NCBI RefSeq assembly: GCF_905220975.1
Contig: NZ_CAJNBK010000002.1
Coordinates: forward strand, 1-64,000
Source: Paraburkholderia haematera
GTDB taxonomy: Bacteria; Pseudomonadota; Gammaproteobacteria; Burkholderiales; Burkholderiaceae
Direction of reading: 5' to 3'
Length of the DNA stretch: 64,000 nt
In this document: positions 1 to 9,098 of the stretch, piece after piece
Position numbering within the stretch: the stretch's first letter is position 1
How the letters are laid out: each line of letters starts with the position of its first letter
Program-made: the position numbers and the translations under genes
Notes under the pieces: model-generated
The model's input: the letters and a program-made list of their open reading frames with translations, nothing else
Told to the model about the DNA's origin: nothing
Databases searched by the model: none

Positions 1-35
1 TTAGCCGGTAAAAAGCAGGGCAAAAGCAGCACAAT

Positions 36-111
36 GCGGGAGTAGCTCAGTTGGTAGAGCGCAACCTTGCCAAGGTTGAGGTCGCGAGTTCGAGCCTCGT
101 CTCCCGCTCCA
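36..111 (+). tRNA. tRNA-Gly (GCC)
   Basis: A complete cloverleaf with a 7-bp acceptor stem (GCGGGAG/CTCCCGC), D-arm, anticodon loop reading GCC, TTCGAGC-type T-loop and an encoded CCA end. It is the first of two identical copies. Confidence 0.97.
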
Positions 112-173
112 AATTTTGAAGCAACGCGTTGTTTGGCGAAGTAAAAGTGCAAGGCGTTGTGAAGTAGGGCAAT

Positions 174-249
174 GCGGGAGTAGCTCAGTTGGTAGAGCGC
201 AACCTTGCCAAGGTTGAGGTCGCGAGTTCGAGCCTCGTCTCCCGCTCCA
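174..249 (+). tRNA. tRNA-Gly (GCC), second copy
   Basis: It is base-for-base identical to the copy that ends 62 nt upstream, with anticodon GCC and an encoded CCA. The two are probably cotranscribed. A hairpin with a T-run follows at once. Confidence 0.97.
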
Positions 250-257
250 TACATAAG

Positions 258-279
258 GGGAAGCAACGCTTCCCTTTTT
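258..279 (+). terminator. hairpin with T-run after the tRNA-Gly pair
   Basis: A perfect 7-bp stem GGGAAGC/GCTTCCC with a 3-nt loop is followed by five T residues. It looks like an intrinsic terminator or 3' processing hairpin between tRNA-Gly and tRNA-Cys. Partial read-through may still feed tRNA-Cys, because no good promoter is visible just before that gene. Confidence 0.6.
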
Positions 280-353
280 GTTTGGTGGGTCGGCCATATT
301 GGTTACCCACCAGGCAAATCTGAGAATCTGCAGCTAGGTTCCAGTCCGCTTGC

Positions 354-427
354 GGCGCGATAGCAAAGCGGTTATGCAGCGGCCTGCAAAGCCGTTTAGG
401 CCGGTTCGACTCCGGCTCGCGCCTCCA
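354..427 (+). tRNA. tRNA-Cys (GCA)
   Basis: The acceptor stem is GGCGCGA/TCGCGCC, the anticodon loop reads GCA, the discriminator is T and CCA is encoded. It follows the tRNA-Gly pair and is closed by a strong terminator. Confidence 0.96.
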
Positions 428-442
428 GTAGTTGATGTAAAG

Positions 443-475
443 AAAAGCCCCGACTTGTCGGGGCTTTTCTTTTTT
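443..475 (+). terminator. intrinsic terminator after tRNA-Cys
   Basis: The stem AAAAGCCCCGAC/GTCGGGGCTTTT with a short loop is followed by a T-rich tract. It ends the tRNA cluster. Confidence 0.85.
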
Positions 476-522
476 CGGCGGTATCGTTGCTGTTTTTTGT
501 CTACTGCAAAAACCGACCCCGC

Positions 523-927
523 ATGCGTATCCCAAACCTCGAACGCCGCTCCTTCTATCTGCGCCTGATTTACTCGCTATGCCTATGCGGCGCCACCTGG
601 ACGCATCTGCAGGTGGCCCTCGTCCACGGACTCTGGTGGGACTACGGCGGCGCGGCGCCGCTAACGCAAATCTACTGGACGTCACTGCTGTTCATCGATC
701 CGCTGACCGTTCTGCTACTGCTGTTGAGCGCGAGGGCAGGGCTGATTCTCTGCGTCGCCGTCATCGTGACAGACGTGGTGCACAATTCATGGTTCGCGCT
801 CCATCATCCGATCCGCGCGGACCTGTACCTTTCGCAGATCGTCTTCCTGCTATTCGTTGTGTTCACAGTGCGGACCGCCTGGCGAGGAGCCGCGAGCCGG
901 TCTGCCGCGTTGCGCGCCGTCGATTGA
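523..927 (+). CDS. small integral membrane protein, unknown function
   Basis: This encodes about 134 residues with several hydrophobic segments: one near residues 10-30, a strongly hydrophobic stretch around the LTVLLLLLSARAG region, and one near the C-terminus (IVFLLFVVFTV). That suggests three or four membrane helices. The ATG at 523 is preferred because the longer TTG reading to 487 adds a segment that runs into the tRNA terminator. There is no clear Shine-Dalgarno. I do not recognise the family. The gene lies 47 nt before the TraB/GumN-like gene and may share its transcript. Confidence 0.6.
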   Translation: MRIPNLERRSFYLRLIYSLCLCGATWTHLQVALVHGLWWDYGGAAPLTQIYWTSLLFIDPLTVLLLLLSARAGLILCVAVIVTDVVHNSWFALHHPIRADLYLSQIVFLLFVVFTVRTAWRGAASRSAALRAVD

Positions 928-974
928 ATTGCCCGATTGCCGCTTTGCGCAATTGCCCGTCCACACGAGGCTGC

Positions 975-1727
975 ATGTACCTACAACTCACCGGCACGAA
1001 CGTCCGTCTGCTCGGCTCGATGCATCTGTTTCCGGCGACGAGTCGCAGAACGCCGCCATGGATTGCCGAAGCCTATGACTGGGCCGAATCGCTGGTCTTC
1101 GAATCCGACCCGCCGACGATCCTGCCGTTTCTGAAAGCGCCCCCGCAGGGCGGTGCCGACCAACTGCAGCCCTTGCTATCCGCCGATGCCTGGCATCGGC
1201 TACAAGCTGCGTGGCCCGTTGAGGGTCCGTTGGCGCCGCTCGTCGAGCTGCGTCCGTGGGCCGTGCTGGTCGTCGCGCCGACGCTGTTTCAGCAAGTCGT
1301 CGAAGGCGTCGAGCCGCGCATGCTGCGCTCGGCGCTGACGCAAGCCAAACCGTACGAGTATCTCGAGACGGCGCAGGAAGTGGCTGCGTCGCTCGAATCG
1401 ATTTCGCTCGAAGCCGTTGGCACCGCGCTCGGCATGCTGATGTCCGATCTCGACGAACCACAGCGCACGCTCGAACGGATGCATGCCGCCTGGCTGCATG
1501 GCGATTTGCAGGCCGTGCACCAGATCGCCGTCGAGTCGCCGATGTTCAACCTGCCCGGCATTCGCCACGCCCTGCTCGATATGCGCAATCGCGCGTGGGC
1601 GGCGCGCGTGAACGCGCTGTTCGGACGGCCGGAGCGAACCTTGGTCGTGGTGGGCGCGCTGCATTTGTGCGGGCCTGGCAACCTGATCGAATGTCTCGGG
1701 ACACCCGTCGAGCCGGTCATAGCCTAA
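975..1727 (+). CDS. TraB/GumN-like protein
   Basis: This is a protein of about 250 residues. It shows the two signature elements of the TraB/GumN (PrgY) family: an N-terminal LLGSMHLF segment with His17 and a C-terminal VVVGALHL segment at about residues 224-231. These paired G-x-x-H motifs are thought to form a metal site in Tiki/TraB-type proteases. There is no signal peptide, so it is probably cytoplasmic, unlike many exported GumN proteins. The start at 975 has CGAGG four bases upstream. Longer readings overlap the preceding gene. The substrate is unknown. Confidence 0.75.
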   Translation: MYLQLTGTNVRLLGSMHLFPATSRRTPPWIAEAYDWAESLVFESDPPTILPFLKAPPQGGADQLQPLLSADAWHRLQAAWPVEGPLAPLVELRPWAVLVVAPTLFQQVVEGVEPRMLRSALTQAKPYEYLETAQEVAASLESISLEAVGTALGMLMSDLDEPQRTLERMHAAWLHGDLQAVHQIAVESPMFNLPGIRHALLDMRNRAWAARVNALFGRPERTLVVVGALHLCGPGNLIECLGTPVEPVIA

Positions 1728-1795
1728 GACCGCCACGCGCGGCATAATTCCGCATTGCCGTCGCCGATCAAGGCGCGCTTTCATTGAAGACTTCC

Positions 1796-2290
1796 ATGAC
1801 CGAACCGCAGCAAACCGCCGCCACGCGATTGGCACAACTCGAATGGCGCTGGAAAGCGTTTGACGACCTCACGACCGCCGAAGTCTATGCCATGCTGGCC
1901 GCTCGCAGCGCGGTGTTCGTCGTCGAGCAGAACTGCGTGTATGGCGATGTGGATGGGCTCGATTCAGATGCCTGGCACCTGTTTGCTTATGGTCAAGGTG
2001 AAAAGAGGCCGCCGCTCGCGGGCTACCTGCGCGTGTTGCTGCCGGACGCCGACGACAGCGATATCCGCATCGGCCGCGTACTGACAACAGTGGAATTCCG
2101 CGGCATGGGGCTCGGCAACGCGATGCTCGAACGCTCGCTCAAGCATATCCGGGCGCAGTGGCCCGGTACGCCGATCCGCTTGCACGCGCAGGCTCATCTG
2201 CAAGGTTTCTACGGCGCATTCGGCTTTACACCGGTGTCGGAGATTCACGAAGAGGACGGCATCCCGCATGTGTGGATGCGTTCGGTCTAA
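1796..2290 (+). CDS. GNAT family N-acetyltransferase, ElaA type
   Basis: This 164-residue protein matches the ElaA branch of the GNAT fold. It begins with a W-R-W-K-AFDDL segment, followed by RSAVFVVEQNC, the DGLDSDAWHL strand, IGRVLTTVEFRGMGLG as the acetyl-CoA pyrophosphate loop (R-G-M-G-L-G), and a C-terminal AQAHLQGFYGAFGF helix-strand. ElaA proteins are cytoplasmic and their substrate is not established. A TTG twelve bases upstream is an alternative start; the ATG gives the typical family length. It is convergent with ctaG. Confidence 0.85.
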   Translation: MTEPQQTAATRLAQLEWRWKAFDDLTTAEVYAMLAARSAVFVVEQNCVYGDVDGLDSDAWHLFAYGQGEKRPPLAGYLRVLLPDADDSDIRIGRVLTTVEFRGMGLGNAMLERSLKHIRAQWPGTPIRLHAQAHLQGFYGAFGFTPVSEIHEEDGIPHVWMRSV

Positions 2291-2377
2291 CCCAGGTCCA
2301 GGCTGCAACCGGACTCGGCGCGTGCGCGCGCCGGCCGGCTTCGAACTCCGCGACTTCAATTCAATCGATTCGAAATT

Positions 2378-3262
2378 TCAGCGGTGGCTGCTCGCAGGCG
2401 CTGTTGTGCCTTGCGCCAAGCCTTGCGTCGCCTTTGCGCGACGCTCGCCGTGCAGACGTCCGCGTGCCGACAGCCGCATCCAGTGACGTAACGCCACCAG
2501 TGCGCCGATCACGCTCATCATCGAACCCGGAATCCACAGCAACAGCCCGCCGATCTGCTGATCGCGCATCGGACTGAGCCACGTGAAGGCGCGGCCGCAA
2601 ATCGAGTAGATCGGATACAGCTCGCGCGGCGTAAAAAAGATAAACGCGCCGAGGACGATCTGCGGTGGAATCGCGGCAATCACGACCAGTACGCGCTTGC
2701 CGGGCGACAAACGCGCCGGCGGCGCGGGCCGCGGATCGAGTACGAGCCACCAGAACAGCAGGCCGTCGATCACCATGCTCCAGTTCATGACGCGATAAAG
2801 CCGCCAGTCGAGCATCGCCACGAAATGAATCGGCGACATGAGCCAGAAGTAGATCAGCCCGACGAACAGCGTGACCGCCACCACCGGATGCATCACCACG
2901 TCGAGCAGTTTGCGCACCAGCGGGGTCTCCAGCGCGGGCCGCACGAAGCGCTGCCGCCAACTGAATGGAATGCCGGCGCGCAACGCCGCGCCCGGATACG
3001 AGAGCGCGATAAAGAACGGCCCGAGGTGATGCAGCACCAGATGCTGCGCGCGATGCATGAAGAACTCATGCTCGAAGAAATAATCGAGCCGCGTATGCAG
3101 CGCGACATACAACGCGACCAGCCCGAACCAGAAGGAAATGCGCCGGAGAATCGACACCTTCGCCTTGTGCGCGCCGCGCACGAAAAGAATCGCCGGCACC
3201 AGCAAGGCGATAACGACGGTCGGCGAAAACTCCCAGGGGTCGAGCCAGTAGAGCAGGTTCAT
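2378..3262 (-). CDS. ctaG: CtaG (caa3-type) cytochrome c oxidase assembly membrane protein
   Basis: This encodes 294 residues with about seven predicted membrane helices. Histidines sit in the region HRAQHLVLHHLGPFF (about residues 71-85) and in SPIHFVAMLDW, as in the CtaG_caa3 family, which helps insert copper into haem-copper oxidases. The C-terminus is a basic cytoplasmic tail. It is last in a minus-strand run with a PCuAC chaperone (9 nt upstream) and an SCO protein. All three act in copper delivery to oxidase CuA/CuB sites. No oxidase subunit genes lie in the window. Confidence 0.88.
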   Translation of the reverse strand: MNLLYWLDPWEFSPTVVIALLVPAILFVRGAHKAKVSILRRISFWFGLVALYVALHTRLDYFFEHEFFMHRAQHLVLHHLGPFFIALSYPGAALRAGIPFSWRQRFVRPALETPLVRKLLDVVMHPVVAVTLFVGLIYFWLMSPIHFVAMLDWRLYRVMNWSMVIDGLLFWWLVLDPRPAPPARLSPGKRVLVVIAAIPPQIVLGAFIFFTPRELYPIYSICGRAFTWLSPMRDQQIGGLLLWIPGSMMSVIGALVALRHWMRLSARGRLHGERRAKATQGLAQGTTAPASSHR

Positions 3263-3271
3263 CGCGGAGCG

Positions 3272-3733
3272 TTACTTGGTCTGGGCGGGCGACTTGACGG
3301 CGAACGGCGTATCGAGCGTTTCGCCGTCGGAGAACTTCAGCGTCAGATGCACGGTGTCGCCGGGCGCGACCTTGTGTTTCGCGTCTTCGAGCATCACGTG
3401 ATAGCCGCCCGGCGCAATCGCCACCTGGCCGTGCGCGGGCACCGTCAGTTTGTCGACCATCACCATCTTTTGCGTCGAGCCGTTCGATACGGTTTGATGC
3501 AGCATCGCGTCGCCGTAGTCGTTGCTGGAAATATCAATGAGGTCGACCGGCTTGTCGCTCGCGTTCACCAGCGTCGCGTAGCCGGCGGCGGGGAGGTTGT
3601 TCGGCAGCCAACGCACCCACGCGTCTTTGACGCTGATCGCGTTAGGACCGGCGGCAAGCGCTGCCGAAGCGAAACCGAACGAGAGGGCGAGGGTGCAGCT
3701 GAGCGCGGCGAACGTTTTGATCTTGATCGACAT
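3272..3733 (-). CDS. periplasmic copper chaperone PCuA(C)
   Basis: A 153-residue protein with a classic Sec signal peptide (hydrophobic core LALSFGFASAALA, cleavage near residue 28). The mature domain carries the H/M copper motif of PCuAC (DUF461): MLHQT at about residue 79, MVMV about ten residues on, and GGYHVML about 21 residues later. PCuAC binds Cu(I) in the periplasm and passes it to SCO or to the oxidase CuA site. It sits between the SCO gene (18-nt gap) and ctaG (9-nt gap), clearly one operon. Confidence 0.93.
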   Translation of the reverse strand: MSIKIKTFAALSCTLALSFGFASAALAAGPNAISVKDAWVRWLPNNLPAAGYATLVNASDKPVDLIDISSNDYGDAMLHQTVSNGSTQKMVMVDKLTVPAHGQVAIAPGGYHVMLEDAKHKVAPGDTVHLTLKFSDGETLDTPFAVKSPAQTK

Positions 3734-3751
3734 GAATGAACTCGGGAAAGG

Positions 3752-4522
3752 TCAGGAGCGGTCATCGATGATGCGGCGCAGGTCTTGCGCGATCACATCG
3801 GGCGTATCGTGATCGGTGGCGAGCAGGCGCGCGTGGCCCTGCTGATCGAACACGTAGACGGCTGAGCTATGGGTGACTTCGTAGTTGCCGTTGGGGTCGC
3901 GTTTTTCCATCTGATAGGCGACCCGGTAACGCTTGGCGAGCGACTCGATCTGCCAGTCGCTGCCGGTCAGGCCTTCGGCGTGTTGCGAGTCGAAGGCGCC
4001 GACGTAGTCATGCAAGGCTTTGGGCGTGTCGCGGGCCGGATCGACTGTGATGAACAGGATGCGCACTTTTTGCGCGTTCGGGCCGAGTTTGCCCAGAACC
4101 TGCATCAGGCGGCCCATCGTTTCAGGGCAGACGTCCGGACAATGCGTATAGCCAAAGTACACGAGCGACGTACGGCCTTTAAATGAATCTCCGGTTACGA
4201 CGCGGCCGTCGTCGCCGGTCAGCGTGAAATCGAGATCCGGCAAGTGGCCGGTTACGTCGGTCAACTGGAACGGTTCGGCGCGATGCGTGCAGCCGCTTAA
4301 CGCACCGAGCGCGCCCACCATCAGGATCAGCGCGACCCGGCGTCCGGGCCACGGCCGGCGTGGCGTTGCGAGGTTCGGCTGGTGGTGGGACGGGGCGATA
4401 GGGAACAAAGCAGGGTTCAATGACTCGATTGAAGAGCGGTGCGTGGCGCTGCCCGTGAAAACACGCGACGTGGTTCGTGCAAAGTGCGCGGCCCGCCATG
4501 GTGTACAAATAAGGATCGTCAC
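3752..4522 (-). CDS. SCO1/SenC family copper metallochaperone lipoprotein
   Basis: The thioredoxin-like SCO domain is clear: GYTHCPDVCPET holds the CxxxC copper motif (about residues 128 and 132 of the longest reading) and the third ligand is the His of EVTHSSAVYV. A hydrophobic stretch ending in GALSGC (Cys about 78) is a lipobox, so the mature protein is probably a membrane-anchored periplasmic lipoprotein. The first 50-odd residues of this longest ATG reading look unlike SCO proteins. The true start may be an internal codon nearer the basic PRRPWPGRR segment. First gene of the copper operon. Confidence 0.9.
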   Translation of the reverse strand: MTILICTPWRAAHFARTTSRVFTGSATHRSSIESLNPALFPIAPSHHQPNLATPRRPWPGRRVALILMVGALGALSGCTHRAEPFQLTDVTGHLPDLDFTLTGDDGRVVTGDSFKGRTSLVYFGYTHCPDVCPETMGRLMQVLGKLGPNAQKVRILFITVDPARDTPKALHDYVGAFDSQHAEGLTGSDWQIESLAKRYRVAYQMEKRDPNGNYEVTHSSAVYVFDQQGHARLLATDHDTPDVIAQDLRRIIDDRS

Positions 4523-4794
4523 TACAAGGGTCTGTGTGGCTGCGACTTTATCGCAAAATCTTCGATGACGTCGCGCAACGCCCGCAGGCGCGCGGTTTGC
4601 GAGGCAATTTGACGCAGCCAGCGGAAAGCGGGTTGAAGCCGGATTGTTCTCCTTTCGAACGCAATCGTGAGCGGCATCGGCCGTGCGGCCCGACCAGGCT
4701 TGTGTCCCGGCTTACTTTCTCGAAAAATTGACGGATGCGCGGTAAGATGCGCACACTTTTCCAGCCGCAGAAGGCTGAAAGGCAAAATTAACCG

Positions 4795-5544
4795 ATGCAA
4801 GCACTACCGGCTGTTCTGTCTCCTGGTGAGACGGCATTTTTCTTCGACTTCGACGGCACGCTCGTCGAACTCGCGCCCACGCCGGATGGCGTGTTGGTGC
4901 AACCGCGCGTGATCGGATTGCTGACCGAGTTGCGCAGTCTGACGAACGGCGCTGTGGCGATTGTGTCGGGCCGCGGCATTGAAAGCATTGACGCTTTTCT
5001 CGGCATGCCCGATATGCCGATCGCCGGTCTGCATGGCGCCGAGCGGCGCGACGCGAACGGCGACACGCAGCGCATCGGTTTTCACGACGAGCGGCTGTTG
5101 CGCATGGAGCAGGTGCTCGCGCAGGTCGTCAACGAATATCCCGGCATGCTGCTCGAGATCAAAGGCGCGGCGCTGGCGCTGCACTATCGCAACGCACCCG
5201 ACCGTGAGCCGGTGGCGCGCGAGGCGACCGAGCGGCTGGTTGCCGATTACCCGGGCTCCTATGTGTTGCAGCCGGGCAAGATGGTCTACGAAATCAAGCC
5301 GAAGGACGTCGACAAGGGCCGCGCGATGCGCGCGTTCCTGGAGGAGCCGCCGTTCGTCGGCCGCACGCCGGTGTTTGCTGGCGACGATCTGACCGACGAG
5401 AAAGGCTTTGCCGTCGTCAACGAGCGGGGCGGCCTGTCGATCAAGGTGGGCGCGGGCGACACGATGGCGCATTCGCGCCTCGAGTCGGTCACGGCGCTGC
5501 TCGACTGGCTGGAATCGATCGTCGCGGCCGCGCGCGGAGCGTGA
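4795..5544 (+). CDS. otsB: trehalose-6-phosphate phosphatase
   Basis: A 249-residue HAD-family enzyme. FFFDFDGTLVE near the N-terminus holds the nucleophile Asp18 and the acid/base Asp20. SGRGIESID, GLHGAERR and the Mg-binding GDDLTDEKGF (near residue 198) are typical trehalose-phosphatase motifs. It removes phosphate from trehalose 6-phosphate to release trehalose in the cytoplasm. otsA follows 67 nt downstream on the same strand, so the two complete enzymes form the OtsA/OtsB pathway, which usually serves osmotic and desiccation tolerance. Confidence 0.95.
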   Translation: MQALPAVLSPGETAFFFDFDGTLVELAPTPDGVLVQPRVIGLLTELRSLTNGAVAIVSGRGIESIDAFLGMPDMPIAGLHGAERRDANGDTQRIGFHDERLLRMEQVLAQVVNEYPGMLLEIKGAALALHYRNAPDREPVAREATERLVADYPGSYVLQPGKMVYEIKPKDVDKGRAMRAFLEEPPFVGRTPVFAGDDLTDEKGFAVVNERGGLSIKVGAGDTMAHSRLESVTALLDWLESIVAAARGA

Positions 5545-5611
5545 TGGTGACGCCGCCGGTGACGCCCTATCGCCCAACGACCATGACTTACTGCATCGGG
5601 AATCGCGCTTC

Positions 5612-7072
5612 ATGAGCCGACTGATCATCGTATCGAACCGGGTTGCACCGATCTCGGAGGGCGGCCCGGCGGCGGGCGGTCTGGCGGTCGGCGTATACGA
5701 CGCGCTGAAGGAAACCGGCGGCATGTGGTTCGGCTGGAGCGGCGACGTGCTCAGCTCCGGCCAACCGCAGATCAAGGTGGAAGAGCGCGGCCCCGTGACC
5801 TTCGCGACCATCGCGCTGATGCGCCGCGACTACGACCAGTACTACCGCGGCTTTTCGAACGCCACGCTGTGGCCCGCGTTCCACTATCGCGCGGATCTGC
5901 TGCAGTACGACCGGCACGACTTCGAAGGCTACTGCCGCGTCAATGCATGGCTCGCCCAGCAGCTCGTCCCGCTATTGCGCGAAGACGACGTGATCTGGGT
6001 CCACGACTATCACCTGATCCCGTTCGCCCAGGCGTTGCGCGCGGCCGGCGTGAAAAATCGGATTGGCTTCTTTCTGCATATTCCGTTTCCGGCTTCGCAG
6101 GTGTTGCTGGCGGTGCCGCCGCATCGCGAGCTGGTCGAAGCGCTCTGTTCGTTCGATCTGCTCGGTTTCCAGACCGCGCCGGATTTACGGGCGTTCTGCG
6201 ATTACGTCGTCAACGAGGCGGGCGGCACGGTCGACGTGCCAACCAGTGGTCCACTGAGCGTCCATGCGTTCGATCGCACCTTGCGCGCGGCGGCTTATCC
6301 GATCGGTGTCTATCCGGACGAAATCGCCGAGCTCGCGAAAGCGGGCGAGCGCGGCAAGCCGGTGCGCACGATGAAGACGGCGCTGCATTCCCGCAAGCTG
6401 ATCATGAGCGTGGACCGCCTCGATTATTCGAAGGGGCTGGTCGAGCGCTTCCGTGCGTTCGAGCGGCTGCTTGAACATGCCACCGCGCAACGCAACAACG
6501 TGTCGTTCCTGCAGATCGCACCGCCGACGCGCGCCGACATGCACGCGTATCAGGACATCCGCCTGCAACTCGAAGGTGAGTCGGGGCGCATCAATGGTCG
6601 CTTTGCCGAACTGGACTGGACGCCGATCCTGTACATCCATAAGCAGTACGAGCGCTCCGTGCTGGCCGCGCTGTTTCGCACGGCGCATGTCGGCTACGTC
6701 ACCCCGTTGCGCGACGGCATGAACCTCGTCGCCAAGGAGTATGTGTCGGCACAGGATCCTGAGAATCCGGGCGTGCTCGTGCTGTCGCGCTTTGCCGGCG
6801 CCGCGCAGGAACTGGAGGGCGCCTTGATCGTGAATCCGGTCGATATCGACGGGATGGCCGAGGCGCTCGCGAGCGCGCTGGAGATGCCGCTTGCGGAGCG
6901 CCAGGCGCGTTATCGCGACATGATGGTGCAACTGCGCGAGAACAACGTGTCGGTGTGGCGCGATAACTTCATGCGCGATCTTCAGAGCGCACAGGGGGCG
7001 AAGAGCGCCAGAACCGTGAAGGTGCGCGCGGGGTCGGGCAAGAAGACGGTGCGCGAAACCACTGCCGGATAG
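5612..7072 (+). CDS. otsA: alpha,alpha-trehalose-phosphate synthase (UDP-forming)
   Basis: A 486-residue GT20 enzyme. It starts with [12 protein letters not shown] and the GGLAVGV loop, followed by [30 protein letters not shown], the [11 protein letters not shown] motif and [15 protein letters not shown] near the nucleotide-sugar site. It joins glucose from UDP-glucose to glucose 6-phosphate. The ATG at 5612 is chosen because the protein aligns from there to the usual OtsA start; the frame is open further upstream only through otsB. The C-terminus has a short basic tail. A strong terminator follows. Confidence 0.95.
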   Translation: MSRLIIVSNRVAPISEGGPAAGGLAVGVYDALKETGGMWFGWSGDVLSSGQPQIKVEERGPVTFATIALMRRDYDQYYRGFSNATLWPAFHYRADLLQYDRHDFEGYCRVNAWLAQQLVPLLREDDVIWVHDYHLIPFAQALRAAGVKNRIGFFLHIPFPASQVLLAVPPHRELVEALCSFDLLGFQTAPDLRAFCDYVVNEAGGTVDVPTSGPLSVHAFDRTLRAAAYPIGVYPDEIAELAKAGERGKPVRTMKTALHSRKLIMSVDRLDYSKGLVERFRAFERLLEHATAQRNNVSFLQIAPPTRADMHAYQDIRLQLEGESGRINGRFAELDWTPILYIHKQYERSVLAALFRTAHVGYVTPLRDGMNLVAKEYVSAQDPENPGVLVLSRFAGAAQELEGALIVNPVDIDGMAEALASALEMPLAERQARYRDMMVQLRENNVSVWRDNFMRDLQSAQGAKSARTVKVRAGSGKKTVRETTAG

Positions 7073-7108
7073 GCGGCTATCTATCCGGCTGGATTTCAAC
7101 TTGCCGGG

Positions 7109-7144
7109 AAACAGAAAAGCCGCTCGAGAGCGGCTTTTCTGTTT
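7109..7144. terminator. bidirectional terminator between otsA and ABC exporter
   Basis: An almost gap-free inverted repeat with 17-base arms (7109-7125 and 7128-7144) is flanked by A-rich and T-rich ends, so it can end transcription from both convergent genes. Confidence 0.85.
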
Positions 7145-7175
7145 GTTGCTGGCGTAGCAGAGGGCGGCGCGTGGC

Positions 7176-9098
7176 TTAGACCACGTGCTGTTCGTCCACC
7201 TTCTTGCCGCCGACATGCAGCGTGGTGCCCTTGCCGTACTGCTTTGAGAGCAGGTCGCGATACAGGCCCGGCCGCAGGCGCAACTCTTCCGGCGTGCCGT
7301 CGTCGATCACCTTGCCGGCGCTCATCACGATGATCCGGTCGAAGTTGTTCAGCGTCGACAACCGGTGCGCAATGGCGATCACCGTGCGGCCCACCATCAG
7401 CCGGTCGAGCGCCTTCTGGATCGCTTCTTCCGATGCGCTATCGAGCGCCGAGGTGGCTTCGTCGAGCAGCAGGATCGGCGCGTTCTTCAGGATCGCGCGC
7501 GCAATCGCGATGCGCTGGCGCTGTCCGCCGGACAGCTTCACGCCGCGGTCGCCGACGATCGTGTCGAATCCTTCCGGCATGGCTTCGATGAAATCGCTGC
7601 AGCGGGCTTCGCGCGCGGCCGCGATCACTTCGTCACGACTCGCTTCAGGGCGGCCGTAAGCAATGTTTTCGTACACCGTGCGATGAAACAGCGAGATATC
7701 CTGCGGCACCAGCGCGATCGTATGGCGCAGGCTGTCCTGAGTAATGTCGGCGATGTCCTGAGCGTCGATCCTGATTGCGCCGCCCTGCGTTTCGTAGAAA
7801 CGCTGCAGCAGCGCCAGCACGGTGGATTTGCCCGCGCCCGACTTGCCGATCAGACCGACGCGCTGGCCCGGCTCGATATGCAGGTCGAAGTGATCGAGAA
7901 TCGGCCGGCGGCGCGGGTAGGCAAACGTGACACCTTCGAAATCGACCCGGCCGCCTTGCGGTACGAGCTCGGTGGCGCCGTCGCGGTCCGGCATGCCGTG
8001 CGGTTCGAGCAGGGTGCGAACGGCTTCCGCGAGCCGCGCGATGTGTTGCGTGACGTCGACCAGCGCGACGGCCAGATCACGCGTGCCGTGCAGGATCGTG
8101 AAGCCGAGCGAGCTGACCAGCACGATGTCGCCGGAGGTTGCTTTGCCCTGATCCCACAACCACAGCGCCCAGCCCAGCAAGCCCGCCGACAGCAGCGCGG
8201 TGATCACCGCGTGCAGCAGGCGCAGTTTTTCCAGATAAAGCAGGCTTTGCTGGCGCGCCTCCATTTCCGCTTTGACGGTCGCGCCGAAACGCTGCTGCTC
8301 GCGAAACGTCATGCCGAAGGCGCGCACGAGCCCCATGTTGCTGATCACGTCGACCAGTTCACCGTCCACCGAAGCGGCCTTGGTAGCGAAATGGTGATGC
8401 CGTGCCGAGCCGCGCCCGGCAAGTTTGTAAAGCACGACCGACAAAATGGCCGAGCACAGCATCAGGCCGCCCGCCATCAGCGGATTCACGGCGGTGATCA
8501 TGACGATCGCGCCGAGCACTGCGATGCACGGCGGCAGCACGTTCCAGGCGGTGGTGTTTTCGGCGGTGTAGACCGCGTTCGAGGTTGCCGTGATGCGGCT
8601 TGCCAGCATGCCCGGCTGTTTCTCCGAGTAGTAAGTCGGCGAGTGGCCGCTCAGGTACTGGAACAGGTCGCGCCGCAAGTCGCCGGTCACGGCCACGAAC
8701 GTATGCGCGGCAACCCAGCCGCCGACCCGCCACAGCAGGTTGTCGGCGGCGATCAGGCCCACCAGGATGGCGAACGCGCCCCACAGCGGACCAGGGTGAT
8801 GCCGGCCTTCGCCGAGCACGTCGATCAGATGCTTGATCGCGTATTGCGAAGCGAGCGCACAGCCCACGGCCGCAAACACGCTGCACAGGACCGTCGCATG
8901 CGCGAGCGGATGGCGGCGAATAAAGCGGAAAAGAAACGCAAGCGGCCTATGCGCATAGCTCGCGAGCTTTGCGTTCTGGGCATTACGCTGGGCGATGGTT
9001 AAGTGTTCCAATTGATCGTGAGGTCGGTGTGTTTCAGGTTGTGCATGCAAGGCATGGGCCACGGCAAAAGCGTTCGCCGCGAAGCCGATGCTTCGCAT
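7176..9098 (-). CDS. ABC exporter, fused permease and ATPase (MsbA-like)
   Basis: About 640 residues: an N-terminal type-1 exporter membrane domain (six helices expected) and a C-terminal nucleotide-binding domain with Walker A GKSGAGKST, Q-loop VPQDISLFH, signature LSGGQRQRIAIARA, Walker B ILLLDEATSALD and H-loop AHRLST. It must dimerise to work. The ATG at 9098 is chosen; starts at 9107 or 9212 would add a sequence with no exporter character. The substrate cannot be told from sequence; lipid or drug export is typical. A related but distinct half-exporter lies at 12684-14561. Confidence 0.9.
   Translation of the reverse strand: MRSIGFAANAFAVAHALHAQPETHRPHDQLEHLTIAQRNAQNAKLASYAHRPLAFLFRFIRRHPLAHATVLCSVFAAVGCALASQYAIKHLIDVLGEGRHHPGPLWGAFAILVGLIAADNLLWRVGGWVAAHTFVAVTGDLRRDLFQYLSGHSPTYYSEKQPGMLASRITATSNAVYTAENTTAWNVLPPCIAVLGAIVMITAVNPLMAGGLMLCSAILSVVLYKLAGRGSARHHHFATKAASVDGELVDVISNMGLVRAFGMTFREQQRFGATVKAEMEARQQSLLYLEKLRLLHAVITALLSAGLLGWALWLWDQGKATSGDIVLVSSLGFTILHGTRDLAVALVDVTQHIARLAEAVRTLLEPHGMPDRDGATELVPQGGRVDFEGVTFAYPRRRPILDHFDLHIEPGQRVGLIGKSGAGKSTVLALLQRFYETQGGAIRIDAQDIADITQDSLRHTIALVPQDISLFHRTVYENIAYGRPEASRDEVIAAAREARCSDFIEAMPEGFDTIVGDRGVKLSGGQRQRIAIARAILKNAPILLLDEATSALDSASEEAIQKALDRLMVGRTVIAIAHRLSTLNNFDRIIVMSAGKVIDDGTPEELRLRPGLYRDLLSKQYGKGTTLHVGGKKVDEQHVV

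Noticed and set aside
1..297. ORF antisense to the tRNA-Gly pair, with a duplicated GRRGSNSRPQPW peptide
   Set aside because: The repeated peptide is only the reverse reading of two identical tRNA genes, a well-known false gene type.
300..353. Degenerate tRNA between tRNA-Gly and tRNA-Cys (GGTTCCAGTCC resembles a T-arm)
   Set aside because: No acceptor, D or anticodon arm can be formed around it.
185..685. ORF antisense to tRNA-Gly and tRNA-Cys (ends in ETRLELATSTLARL-type sequence)
   Set aside because: It is the reverse translation of tRNAs and of the following coding gene, with no protein character of its own.
4728..4748. Promoter TTGACG...TAAGAT before otsB
   Set aside because: The spacer is only 9 bp, far from the 16-18 bp required.
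7365..9002. 545-codon open frame on the plus strand opposite the ABC exporter
   Set aside because: It is a shadow of the exporter gene in GC-rich DNA, full of Arg/His/Gln and with no motif, while the minus-strand frame has all ABC motifs.
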